A DNA stretch of 16,223 bases from an uncultured Clostridia bacterium (GTDB lineage Bacteria > Bacillota > Clostridia > TANB77 > CAG-508). A program made the position numbers and the translations under genes. Numbering within the stretch: the stretch's first letter is position 1; every line of letters starts with the position of its first letter. Where the stretch lies: assembly GCA_949077355.1 (NCBI GenBank), contig CARUQW010000011.1, positions 2,618-18,840 on the forward strand. The letters are read 5' to 3'. The notes below the pieces were generated by a model. It had not been told where the DNA came from. It was given only the letters and a program-made list of their open reading frames with translations, and did not search any database. This document shows positions 1-5,742 of this stretch, piece after piece.

Positions 1-410
1 CCTACTTGGTATAGTTTTTTATTATTTTTATTCTCTAATGCACCTAAGCTTACATATCTTCTTAAATTAGAGTTAACTCTTGCTATTAATTCGAGTGGAT
101 TAAATGGTTTTGTAATATAATCATCTGCACCCGAATTTAATCCCCCTATTTTATCATAGTCTTCTGATTTAGCGGATAACAAAATAACTGGTATGCTTTT
201 TTCTTTTCTTATTTCTTCTAGCGTTTCTATTCCATCTTTTTCTGGCATCATAATATCTAAAATAACTAGATGTATTTCCTTCTCTTGTATTATTTTTAAT
301 GCCTGATTTCCATTGTATGCTTTTACTATGTTATATCCTTCTTTTTTCAAATAAATTTCGATGGCTCCTACTATTTCTTTGTCATCATCAACTACTAATA
401 TGTTGTACAT
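1..410 (-). CDS. OmpR/PhoB-type response regulator, receiver domain (C-terminus off the window)
   Basis: DNA-binding response regulator of a two-component system. The 136 complete visible codons are a full receiver domain plus a linker. They show the acidic pocket D8/D9, phospho-acceptor D52 in the LDIMMPEKDG segment, switch residue S79, and the K101-P pair in ITKPFNPLEL. The last motif is typical of the OmpR/PhoB (VanR-like) class. The winged-helix DNA-binding domain should follow but lies beyond base 1, so neither the target genes nor the partner kinase can be named. The ATG at 408-410 follows a purine-rich stretch (AGGAAAGGG) on the minus strand. The gene has its own probable promoter and lies downstream of the terminator of the amidase gene, so it is probably transcribed separately. 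The receiver call is very secure; the subfamily is inferred from the receiver alone. Confidence 0.93.
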   Translation of the reverse strand, partial: MYNILVVDDDKEIVGAIEIYLKKEGYNIVKAYNGNQALKIIQEKEIHLVILDIMMPEKDGIETLEEIRKEKSIPVILLSAKSEDYDKIGGLNSGADDYITKPFNPLELIARVNSNLRRYVSLGALENKNNKKLYQV

Positions 411-440
411 TTTGTTTTCATCCCTTTCCTCTTCTTTCTT

Positions 441-446
441 AGTATA
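441..446 (-). promoter_or_regulatory. Probable extended -10 promoter of the response regulator
   Basis: On the minus strand TATACT is preceded by TGA, giving an extended -10 (TGnTATACT), about 30 bases before the ATG at 410. The -35 position is only a T-run, so the call rests on the extended -10. Confidence 0.5.
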
Positions 447-470
447 TCATAGATTTTATGAATAAAAAAT

Positions 471-492
471 AGAGAAAAAATTAATTTTCTCT
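471..492 (-). terminator. Rho-independent terminator of the amidase gene
   Basis: The inverted repeat GAGAAAA / TTTTCTC (472-478 with 485-491) has a 6-base loop. Read on the minus strand it is followed by TATTTTTTATT. It touches the amidase stop codon at 492-494. The stem is AT-rich, so its strength is uncertain. Confidence 0.55.
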
Positions 493-986
493 TAAATTCC
501 CACTCTTTCGATATGGATCCATCTGATTTTTTGAAAATCATATTCTGCAATTGGTTTTTCTAAACTATCAAAAGTATGAGAAGCAATTTGAATTCCTTTT
601 AGTGTAAATTTGTTTTCTATCTTTACAACTACTAATGAATGCTCGAATTGTTCTCTATCGAAGGATAATTGTGCAATATCTCCTAGTTCTATTTTATTTT
701 GTGTTGTTTCGATTCCTTGAGGACCTACTCCTTTATTTTTTATTAAAAATTGATACAAATATTCTACTCCACTCCAAGATGGTGATTTGTTGTTCCCATT
801 GATATAATACCAACCTGTATTAGGGGTATAATTCATTTTCTTGCTTCCTGCATAAACACATTGCGAAACAAAACTAGTACAATCTCCACCTACAGCTTCA
901 AAATTATAATATTGGGGATTTCTTGCCAATGCCCACTTTTGTGCATATTTTACTGTTTCTAATCGATTGTATTCTCTATTTTTCAT
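492..986 (-). CDS. Amidase_6-type cysteine peptidase/amidase, 164 aa
   Basis: Small protein that matches the Amidase_6 (putative amidase domain) family of Bacillota, a papain/NlpC-like cysteine amidase fold. The visible signature is the N-terminal YNRLETVKYAQKWAL helix, the GGDCTSFVSQ motif with likely nucleophile C36, the SPSWSGVEYLY segment, and a later HSLVVV strand with H116 as likely general base. A conserved-looking SHTFD segment (H137, D140) follows. The domain fills the whole protein. No signal peptide or membrane segment is visible, although family members often act on cell-wall or secreted substrates, so location and substrate are unknown. The start is well supported: AAAGGAGGAA lies 4 bases upstream (991-1000). 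The gene is monocistronic, with a terminator right at its stop. The family assignment is recognised from motifs; the enzymatic activity is inferred. Confidence 0.85.
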   Translation of the reverse strand: MKNREYNRLETVKYAQKWALARNPQYYNFEAVGGDCTSFVSQCVYAGSKKMNYTPNTGWYYINGNNKSPSWSGVEYLYQFLIKNKGVGPQGIETTQNKIELGDIAQLSFDREQFEHSLVVVKIENKFTLKGIQIASHTFDSLEKPIAEYDFQKIRWIHIERVGI

Positions 987-1006
987 ATTCTTCCTCCTTT
1001 ATAAAA

Positions 1007-1060
1007 TCTATATGCTTTTTTTCTTTTTTCTTGACAAATTTTAAGAGTTATGTTTTGATA
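1007..1060. promoter_or_regulatory. Overlapping divergent promoter region (amidase / small membrane protein)
   Basis: TTGACA at 1031-1036 on the plus strand, with a weak -10 (TTGATA, 1055-1060, spacer 18), could serve the rightward membrane-protein gene. On the minus strand TTGTCA (1032-1037) with CATATA (1009-1014, spacer 17) could serve the amidase gene. The two -35 boxes overlap, so the promoters might compete. Only the -35 elements are good. Confidence 0.4.
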
Positions 1061-1088
1061 AAGGAAACAAAAGAAAGGGGAATATGAT

Positions 1089-1436
1089 ATGTTATTATCC
1101 ATTATAGAATCTATTATTTCTATATTTATTGTGTATAAATGCTGTGAAAAATTTGAATTCAAAGTTACTTGGGCAATTTATACTGGAATCTATGTTCTAT
1201 TAGCTGTTATCAAAAATGGATTTTCTGTGTTTTTTATGGCATTAATTCTTTATGCTATTTTGTCGGCTATTATTATATTGATTTATTATAAGATTTATGA
1301 ACATTGTGGTAATTCTTTTTGGAAATTCTTTGGAATATCTCTTTTAGTTCAAATAGTAGTTATTTTTATTATTACTTTTCTTACTGGTATTATTATTTAT
1401 TCAACTGCTAGTAATGGAATTTTAAGCGGTATGTAA
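1089..1436 (+). CDS. Small multi-pass membrane protein of unknown function, 115 aa
   Basis: I do not recognise a family. The protein is almost entirely hydrophobic, with three or four likely membrane segments at about residues 2-17, 27-42, 45-67 and 79-104. Short charged turns separate them, for example KCCEKFEFK (17-25), and KIYEHCGNS lies at 68-76. Two adjacent cysteines (C18, C19) and a single C73 are visible; no catalytic motif is seen. The start is supported by GAAAGGGG at 1073-1080, 8 bases before the ATG. The gene is alone on the plus strand between the divergent amidase gene and convergent clpX, and it shares a bidirectional terminator with clpX. Coding is likely, given the strong ribosome binding site, the terminator right after the stop and the clean membrane topology. 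Confidence 0.75.
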   Translation: MLLSIIESIISIFIVYKCCEKFEFKVTWAIYTGIYVLLAVIKNGFSVFFMALILYAILSAIIILIYYKIYEHCGNSFWKFFGISLLVQIVVIFIITFLTGIIIYSTASNGILSGM

Positions 1437-1440
1437 AAAA

Positions 1441-1465
1441 GAAACAGTTTAGGCTGTTTCTTTTT
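1441..1465. terminator. Bidirectional terminator between the membrane-protein gene and clpX
   Basis: GAAACAG (1441-1447) pairs with CTGTTTC (1454-1460), flanked by an A-run on the left (1435-1440) and TTTTTC on the right. It can therefore end transcripts from both sides. The right arm is also the last codons of clpX, and the clpX stop codon lies in the loop. Confidence 0.8.
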
Positions 1466-2774
1466 CATTTTGATTTTCAGGTATTTGTCTTTTCTTTTTT
1501 ACGATTGGTTTACGTACTATTTTTTGTTCATTGATAACAATCTCTGGTTCTGCACCATTTAGAACAGTGTCTTTAGTTACAGTACATTTTTCAATATTTG
1601 GATTAGATGGTATTTCATACATAATATCTCTCATGATTTCCTCAATAATAGAACGAAGACCTCTTGCTCCCGTTTTTCTTTCAATTGCTTTTTCTACGAT
1701 TGCCTCAATTGCCTCTTTTTCAAATTCTAATTGCACTTCGTCAATTTGGAATAATTTTTGATATTGCTTGATTAGTGCATTTTTAGGTTCTACTAATATT
1801 TTTACTAAGGCTTCTTTATCTAATTCTTTTAAGGTTGCTATAATTGGTAATCTTCCTATAAATTCAGGAATTAATCCAAACTTTAATAAATCTTGTGGCA
1901 ATAGTTCTTGGAAAACCTCATATTGCTTCATTTCTTTTTTGCTTTTAATTTGGCTTCCAAATCCAATTGCTTTTTCCCCTGTTCTATTTTTTATGATATC
2001 TTCTAATCCTTCAAAAGCTCCTCCACAAATAATTAATATATTTTCTGTATTGATTTGAATTAATTCTTGATTTGGATGTTTTCTTCCTCCTTGTGGTGGT
2101 ACAGAAGCAATTGTTCCTTCAATAATTTTTAATAATGCTTGTTGTACCCCTTCTCCACTAACATCTCTTGTAATAGATGGATTTTCTGATTTTCTTGTTA
2201 TTTTATCAATTTCGTCGATATAGATAATTCCTTTTTCTGCTTTTTGAATATCACCGTCTGCTGCTTGAATTAGTTTTAATAATATATTTTCTACATCTTC
2301 TCCCACATATCCTGCTTCTGTTAAAGTGGTCGCATCTGCTATTGCAAACGGTACATTCAGTATTTTTGCTAGAGTTCTTGCTAATAAAGTTTTTCCACAT
2401 CCTGTTGGTCCCAATAATAAAATATTACTTTTTTGAATCTCTACGTCATCTTTCGTAGCATTTTCTTCATGAGCTACTCTCTTATAATGATTATACACTG
2501 CTACTGATAAGGTTTTTTTAGCTTCTTCTTGCCCAATCACATAATCATCTAATACTTTTCTTATTTCTTTTGGGCTTGGAATATCATTCAATTCATTTAA
2601 TGTATATCCAGCTTTTTCATCATCATATAATTCTGTTTCTATAATACTATTGCAAAGTTCTACACATTCATCACAAATGTATACGCCTGGTCCAGCTACT
2701 ATCTTTTTTACATTTTCTTGTGCTTTTCCACAAAAAGAGCATCTTACACTCTTTGGTGTATCATTTTTTGCCAT
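1449..2774 (-). CDS. clpX: ATP-dependent protease ATP-binding subunit ClpX, 441 aa
   Basis: AAA+ unfoldase that recognises tagged or specific substrates, threads them through its hexameric pore and delivers them to ClpP in the cytoplasm. All family landmarks are present in order. The N-terminal zinc-binding domain has C12, C15, C34 and C37. Walker A is GPTGCGKT (122-129), the pore loop is GYVG (155-158), and Walker B is IIYIDEID (183-190). The RKH pore loop lies at 231-233. The IGFGS tripeptide loop (270-274) docks on ClpP. The arginine finger is R308 in EFIGRLP, and sensor 2 is GAR (369-371). Length is slightly over the usual 410-425 because of a Lys-rich tail. The gene lies 59 bases downstream of clpP on the same strand, in the conserved tig-clpP-clpX order, with no terminator visible between them, so it is probably co-transcribed with clpP. 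The protein looks fully functional even though its neighbour clpP carries a stop. Confidence 0.98.
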   Translation of the reverse strand: MAKNDTPKSVRCSFCGKAQENVKKIVAGPGVYICDECVELCNSIIETELYDDEKAGYTLNELNDIPSPKEIRKVLDDYVIGQEEAKKTLSVAVYNHYKRVAHEENATKDDVEIQKSNILLLGPTGCGKTLLARTLAKILNVPFAIADATTLTEAGYVGEDVENILLKLIQAADGDIQKAEKGIIYIDEIDKITRKSENPSITRDVSGEGVQQALLKIIEGTIASVPPQGGRKHPNQELIQINTENILIICGGAFEGLEDIIKNRTGEKAIGFGSQIKSKKEMKQYEVFQELLPQDLLKFGLIPEFIGRLPIIATLKELDKEALVKILVEPKNALIKQYQKLFQIDEVQLEFEKEAIEAIVEKAIERKTGARGLRSIIEEIMRDIMYEIPSNPNIEKCTVTKDTVLNGAEPEIVINEQKIVRKPIVKKKRQIPENQNEKETA

Positions 2775-2833
2775 TTTCTAATTCTCCCTTTTCAATCTCT
2801 TCATTCAATATTTTTTATAATTATTTTTCAAAT

Positions 2834-3439
2834 TTATTGTCTTTTATCCATAATGCCATCAATTAATCCATATTTTAAAGCTTCTTCTGCTGTCATATAA
2901 TTATCTCTTTCTGTATCTTTTTGGATTGTTTCAATGCTTTGACCTGTTCTATCACTTAAGAATTTGTTCAATTTATCTCTTGTTTTTACTAAATGGTCTG
3001 CATGAATTTTTACTTCTGTTGCTTGCCCTGAAATTCCGCCTCCACCAATTAGTGGTTGATGAATTAAAATTTCAGCATTTGGTGTTGCAAATCTTTTTCC
3101 TTTTTCACCAGCAGCCAATAATGCTGCACCCATGCTTGCTGCCATTCCAACACATATTGTTGATACAGGACATTTAATATAATTCATCGTATCAATGATT
3201 CCCATTCCATCTGTAATAGAACCGCCTGGTGAATTGATATATAAATTAATATCTTTATCTGGATCTTCTCATTCCAAAAACAACAATTGAGCAATAATTA
3301 AACTAGATGTAGTAGGGTTTACATCTTCTCCTAAAAATATAATTCTATCTTTTAATAATCTTGAAAAAATATCGTAAGATCTTTCTCCTTTACTGGTTTG
3401 TTCTACTACATAAGGCACTAAACTATTTCTTTCTAACAT
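2834..3439 (-). pseudogene. clpP: ClpP protease subunit interrupted by an in-frame TGA
   Basis: Serine peptidase that forms the double-heptamer chamber used by ClpX. Read from ATG 3437-3439 (GGAG ribosome site 7 bases upstream), the sequence is a complete ClpP of about 200 codons. It starts MLERNSLVPYVVEQ and ends at TAA 2834. Codon 57 (3269-3271) is TGA, between FLE and EDPDKDI, where the family usually has Ser or Ala; TCA to TGA would be one substitution. The triad is intact downstream: S102 in GMAASMG, H127 in LIHQP, and D179 in DTERD, counting the TGA as codon 57. The run IGGGGISG (131-138) is about 3 residues longer than usual. Translated conventionally only 56 residues are made; a restart at M79 would lack the N-terminal gate and strands. 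Explanations are sequence error, true loss with another clpP elsewhere, or readthrough. Error or recent mutation is my first choice because the rest is undecayed. Confidence 0.9.
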
Positions 3440-3455
3440 AACACTTCTCCTTTTC

Positions 3456-3549
3456 CATGATTTTGGGGGACGGAAGTCAAAAAATCATGGTAATTAATTT
3501 AATTTATTTTATTTATCATGATTTTTTGACTTCCGTCCCCAAAATCATG
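3456..3549. repeat. Large palindromic repeat (REPIN-like) between clpP and tig
   Basis: The left arm at 3456-3489 (34 nt) is an inverted copy of the right arm at 3517-3549 (33 nt). The only difference is GGGGG against CCCC, one extra G in the left arm. The spacer (3490-3516) is pure AT apart from one G at its left edge. Each arm has its own inner inverted repeat (CATGATTTT at one end, AAAATCATG at the other) around the core GGGGACGGAAGTC. The RNA could fold as one 33-bp hairpin or as two smaller ones. A half copy occurs at 5309-5366. The architecture resembles REP/REPIN elements mobilised by a TnpA-REP tyrosine transposase; no such transposase is in the window. It sits between the tig terminator and the clpP ribosome site, so it forms most of the region upstream of clpP. 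Confidence 0.88.
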
Positions 3550-3559
3550 ATTCGGTTTA

Positions 3560-3616
3560 AAAAACAACAAAAGGCTGAGCTAAAATTTTATTTCTTAATT
3601 TTATACCTCAACCTTT
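3560..3616 (-). terminator. Terminator of tig
   Basis: On the minus strand AAAGGTTGAG pairs with CTCAGCCTTT (3607-3616 with 3570-3579), a 10-bp stem with one G-U pair. It is followed by TTGTTGTTTTTT. It lies 11 bases after the tig stop. The long loop has further internal AT pairing. Confidence 0.7.
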
Positions 3617-3626
3617 CTGCTTTTTA

Positions 3627-4913
3627 TTATTTTATTTTTGCATTTTTTACTAGGAAATCCATGGCTTTTTCTGATGTTAATCCTTCTTTTATGTATTTTC
3701 TTACATTTTCATTTTTTAAGAATTCTTCATCATTTTCTTTTCCATAGTTTTTAGCCATTTCTTTTAATTTTTCATCTATTTCTTCCTCTGTTGCTTCTAT
3801 TTTTTCAGCTTTAATAATTGCTTCTAAAGCTAATCTTGATTTGATTCCTTCAATTGCTTGAGGTTCATATTCTTTTTTCATATCTTCTTCTGTTTTTCCC
3901 ATCATTTGAAGATATTGTTCTAATTTTAATCCTTGATAAGATAATCTTTGTTCAATGTCTTTTAACATATTTTCTGTTTCGATTTCTACCATTCCTGATG
4001 GGATTTCTACTTCTATATTTTCACAAACTGCTTTCATGACAGCTTCTTGTGTTTCATATCTTGCTTTTTCGTCATTTTGTTTTTGTTGTTTTTGTTTGAT
4101 GTCTTCTTTTAATTCTTTTAATGTATCAAATTCACTAACATCTTTTGCAAATTCATCATCTAATTTAGGTAATTCTTTTTTCTTGATTTCATGAACTTTT
4201 ACTTTAAAAGTTGCATCTTTTCCAGCTAATTCTTTTGAGAAGTATTCTTCTGGGAATTTTACTTGGATGTCTTTTTCTTCATCGATTTTCATTCCGATTA
4301 CTTGGTCTTCAAATCCTGGAATGAATGTGTTACTTCCAATTTCTAAGTCATGTCCTTCTGCTTTTCCTCCCTCAAACGCTTTTCCATCAACAAATCCTTC
4401 AAAATCAATATTAGCAATATCTCCACTTTCTACTGGTCTATCTTCGATTGAAACTAATCTTGAATTATGTTCTTGCATATGACCTAATTCATGCTCGATA
4501 TCTTCGTCTGATACATTATACTCAATTTTTTTGATTTCTATACCTTTATATTTTCCAAGTTTAGCTTCTGGTTTTGTTTGCATAACTGCTGTGAAGATTA
4601 AATCTTTTCCTTTTTCAATTTGTGTTACTTCAATATCAGGTCTGCTAACAACTTCTAATTTATTTTCTTTTACGGCTTCTTCTAAAGCATCTTGCGCTAC
4701 TTCATTGAAAGCATCTTCGTAGAAAATTTCTTTTCCGTAATATTTTTCTACAATTTGCATTGGTGCTTTTCCTTTTCTAAATCCTGGTATGTTAAAATAT
4801 TTTGCACTTTTAAAATATACTTTCTTGATAGCTTCATCAAATTTTTCAGCCTCAACTGTTATTTCTAATTTCACTTCATTTGCATTTTTCGTTTCTTCTA
4901 CTTTACAATTCAT
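3627..4913 (-). CDS. tig: Trigger factor (ribosome-associated chaperone and prolyl isomerase), 428 aa
   Basis: Binds ribosomal protein L23 at the exit tunnel and shields nascent chains. Domain order: a ribosome-binding domain (1 to about 110) with the signature GFRKGKAP at 44-51; an FKBP-type prolyl isomerase domain (about 150-240), with the GDIANIDFEGFVDGKAFEGG stretch and the GFEDQVIGMK segment; and a helical, highly charged C-terminal chaperone domain ending KNAKIK. I chose the ATG at 4911-4913 because AGGA (4922-4925) lies 8 bases upstream and the protein then begins MNCKVEE, as in the family. An upstream GTG at 4940 would add nine residues and overlap the ribosome site. The gene has a strong promoter and its own terminator, so it is a separate unit ahead of clpP-clpX. 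Confidence 0.97.
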   Translation of the reverse strand: MNCKVEETKNANEVKLEITVEAEKFDEAIKKVYFKSAKYFNIPGFRKGKAPMQIVEKYYGKEIFYEDAFNEVAQDALEEAVKENKLEVVSRPDIEVTQIEKGKDLIFTAVMQTKPEAKLGKYKGIEIKKIEYNVSDEDIEHELGHMQEHNSRLVSIEDRPVESGDIANIDFEGFVDGKAFEGGKAEGHDLEIGSNTFIPGFEDQVIGMKIDEEKDIQVKFPEEYFSKELAGKDATFKVKVHEIKKKELPKLDDEFAKDVSEFDTLKELKEDIKQKQQKQNDEKARYETQEAVMKAVCENIEVEIPSGMVEIETENMLKDIEQRLSYQGLKLEQYLQMMGKTEEDMKKEYEPQAIEGIKSRLALEAIIKAEKIEATEEEIDEKLKEMAKNYGKENDEEFLKNENVRKYIKEGLTSEKAMDFLVKNAKIK

Positions 4914-4920
4914 TCTTTTC

Positions 4921-4928
4921 ATCCTTTC
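4921..4928 (-). promoter_or_regulatory. Ribosome binding site that decides the tig start
   Basis: GAAAGGAT on the minus strand is spaced 8 bases from the ATG at 4913 and lies inside the reading frame opened by the upstream GTG (4940). This favours the shorter protein. Confidence 0.75.
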
Positions 4929-4952
4929 TTCTTTAATCACATAAGCTTATAT

Positions 4953-4980
4953 ATTATACCACATTTTTCCTATTTTGCAA
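4953..4980 (-). promoter_or_regulatory. Sigma-A promoter of tig
   Basis: Minus strand TTGCAA (4975-4980), 16-base spacer, TATAAT (4953-4958), with TGG directly before the -10 (extended -10). It lies about 40 bases upstream of the chosen tig start. Confidence 0.85.
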
Positions 4981-5008
4981 GGAAATTTTGATATTTTTCA
5001 AAAAATAC

Positions 5009-5037
5009 TTGTTTTTTTTTTTCTTTTGTGTTAAACT
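5009..5037 (+). promoter_or_regulatory. Possible rpmB promoter
   Basis: TTGTTT (5009-5014), 17-base spacer, TAAACT (5032-5037), about 47 bases before the rpmB ATG. Both boxes are imperfect. Confidence 0.45.
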
Positions 5038-5084
5038 TGTTACTAGTCAATTTATTTAAGAAAATTTAGGAGGTGCAATTAAGA

Positions 5085-5283
5085 ATGGCAGTATGTGAAA
5101 TTTGTCAAAAAACAGCAAGTCATGGAAATAAACTTAGTATTACTCGTTCTCATATCAGTAAAAGAGCTCCACGTACATGGAAACCTAATTTAAGAAGAGT
5201 AAAAGTTGATATGAATCGGAGAAACAAGAAGAATTTATGTATGTGCAAAATGTTTAAAAGATGGAAAAGTAAAAAGAGCTTAA
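5085..5283 (+). pseudogene. rpmB: Ribosomal protein L28 gene with a single-base frameshift
   Basis: Component of the 50S subunit. From ATG 5085 (AGGAGG at 5069-5074, spacing 10) the product begins MAVCEICQKTASHGNK and runs through RTWKPNLRRVKVDMN, a standard L28 N-terminal half with zinc ligands C4 and C7. At 5217 one surplus base (C) shifts the frame. Reading on from GGA at 5218 gives GETRRIYVCAKCLKDGKVKR and Ala, then TAA at 5281-5283. That is the expected L28 C-terminus, with the second zinc pair in VCAKC. The corrected protein is 65 aa, normal for L28. Without correction the frame runs past the terminator into unrelated sequence. The terminator sits exactly on the corrected stop, so the corrected frame is clearly ancestral. 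L28 is a near-essential ribosomal protein, so a sequence error or a second rpmB elsewhere is likelier than real loss. Confidence 0.92.
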
Positions 5284-5297
5284 GATGCTCTTTTTTT
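5271..5297 (+). terminator. Terminator of rpmB
   Basis: AAAAAGAGC (5271-5279) pairs with GCTCTTTTT (5287-5295), loop TTAAGAT, T-run to 5297. The stop codon of the frame-corrected rpmB lies in the loop. Confidence 0.88.
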
Positions 5298-5308
5298 GTT
5301 GTATAAAT

Positions 5309-5366
5309 AAAAATCATGATTGAGTATTGTTTCAACCATGATTTTTTCCTCCGTCCCCAAAATCAT
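5309..5366. repeat. Half copy of the GGGGACGG palindromic repeat; probable terminator of spoVM
   Basis: AAAAATCATG (5309-5318) pairs with CATGATTTTT (5337-5346) around an 18-base spacer. After the right stem come CCTCCGTCCCC and AAAATCAT, i.e. the full right arm of the element at 3517-3549 with a small internal change (about 2 bases shorter). The outer part of the left arm is missing. On the minus strand the hairpin ends in TTTTTATTTAT immediately after spoVM, so it may serve as that gene's terminator. Confidence 0.75.
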
Positions 5367-5367
5367 T

Positions 5368-5442
5368 TTAGTCTTTAATCCCAAATATTAATTTTACAAA
5401 TCCTCTTAAAAACTTTGGTACTTTTTTTACAACTACTGTCAT
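5368..5442 (-). CDS. spoVM: Stage V sporulation protein SpoVM, 24 aa
   Basis: Amphipathic peptide that settles on the convex forespore membrane and anchors the SpoIVA coat basement layer. The frame starts MTVVVKKVPKFLRGFVK and continues LIFGIKD before TAA (5368-5370). Against Bacillus subtilis SpoVM (26 aa, recalled from memory) the register is identical at K7, P9, K10, F11, L12, G14, V16 and G21, and both end in Asp; P9 is the residue known to shape its membrane-curvature sensing. AAAGGAGGT (5452-5460) lies 9 bases before the ATG. It follows a small membrane-peptide gene by 22 bases and converges on rpmB. In Bacillus subtilis spoVM also neighbours rpmB, which supports the call. Presence of spoVM points to an endospore-forming lineage. 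Its sporulation promoter (sigma-E in Bacillus) could not be located with confidence. Confidence 0.9.
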   Translation of the reverse strand: MTVVVKKVPKFLRGFVKLIFGIKD

Positions 5443-5464
5443 ATGTATCTACCTCCTTTATCTT

Positions 5465-5614
5465 TTAACAGGCAAGCCACATAAATCCAACGGCAATGAC
5501 AATGATTCCTATGATAAATAACCAACCTGTTATAGGAAGTAATAATACCAATAAAATTCCCAATCCAAATCCAATTAAACAGATTGCTAATGTTTTTCTA
5601 AATAATTTTAACAT
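5465..5614 (-). CDS. Small two-segment membrane peptide upstream of spoVM, 49 aa
   Basis: Short gene that minimum-length filters would miss. It starts MLKLFRKTLAICLIGFGLGI, then LLVLLLPITGWLFIIGIIVI, then AVGFMWLAC and TAA (5465-5467). It has a positively charged N-terminus (K3, R6, K7) and two hydrophobic segments at about 9-26 and 30-47, joined by a P27-x-T-G30 turn. GGAGG on the minus strand sits 10 bases before the ATG at 5612-5614, a strong start. The next gene, spoVM, begins 22 bases after the stop with its own ribosome site, so the two probably share one transcript. I do not know a named family. The position suggests, but does not prove, a sporulation or envelope role. The 150-base open frame plus a perfect ribosome site make coding likely. 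Confidence 0.75.
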   Translation of the reverse strand: MLKLFRKTLAICLIGFGLGILLVLLLPITGWLFIIGIIVIAVGFMWLAC

Positions 5615-5692
5615 GCCATTATTACCTCCACTATTTTTATATATTATATTATTTTTACTTATTATTGGTTCCTTTTTATGTTACATATTAGA

Positions 5693-5722
5693 TTGACAAA
5701 AGCTATCTTTCTCTTGTAAAAT
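5693..5722 (+). promoter_or_regulatory. Sigma-A promoter of nth
   Basis: TTGACA (5693-5698), 18-base spacer, TAAAAT (5717-5722), about 20 bases before the chosen nth start. The promoter of the leftward membrane-peptide/spoVM unit must lie in or beside the same 130-base interval. Confidence 0.75.
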
Positions 5723-5728
5723 ACATTT

Positions 5729-5733
5729 AGGAG
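5729..5733 (+). promoter_or_regulatory. Ribosome binding site that decides the nth start
   Basis: AGGAG is directly against an ATG at 5734, too close for initiation, but 9 bases before the in-frame ATG at 5743. The later start is therefore preferred. Confidence 0.8.
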
Positions 5734-5742
5734 ATGATTAAA

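Noticed and set aside
2834..3439. UGA reassigned to an amino acid (because clpP contains TGA and no intact gene here ends in TGA)
   Set aside because: About a dozen other complete genes, including mutS2, prkC, tig and clpX, have no in-frame TGA at all and use TGG for tryptophan. A recoded UGA would recur. A single TGA at a Ser/Ala position fits mutation or error.
3627..4940. Longer trigger factor from GTG 4940
   Set aside because: The ribosome site AGGA lies inside that extension and the family N-terminus begins at MNCKVE; start 4913 is better.
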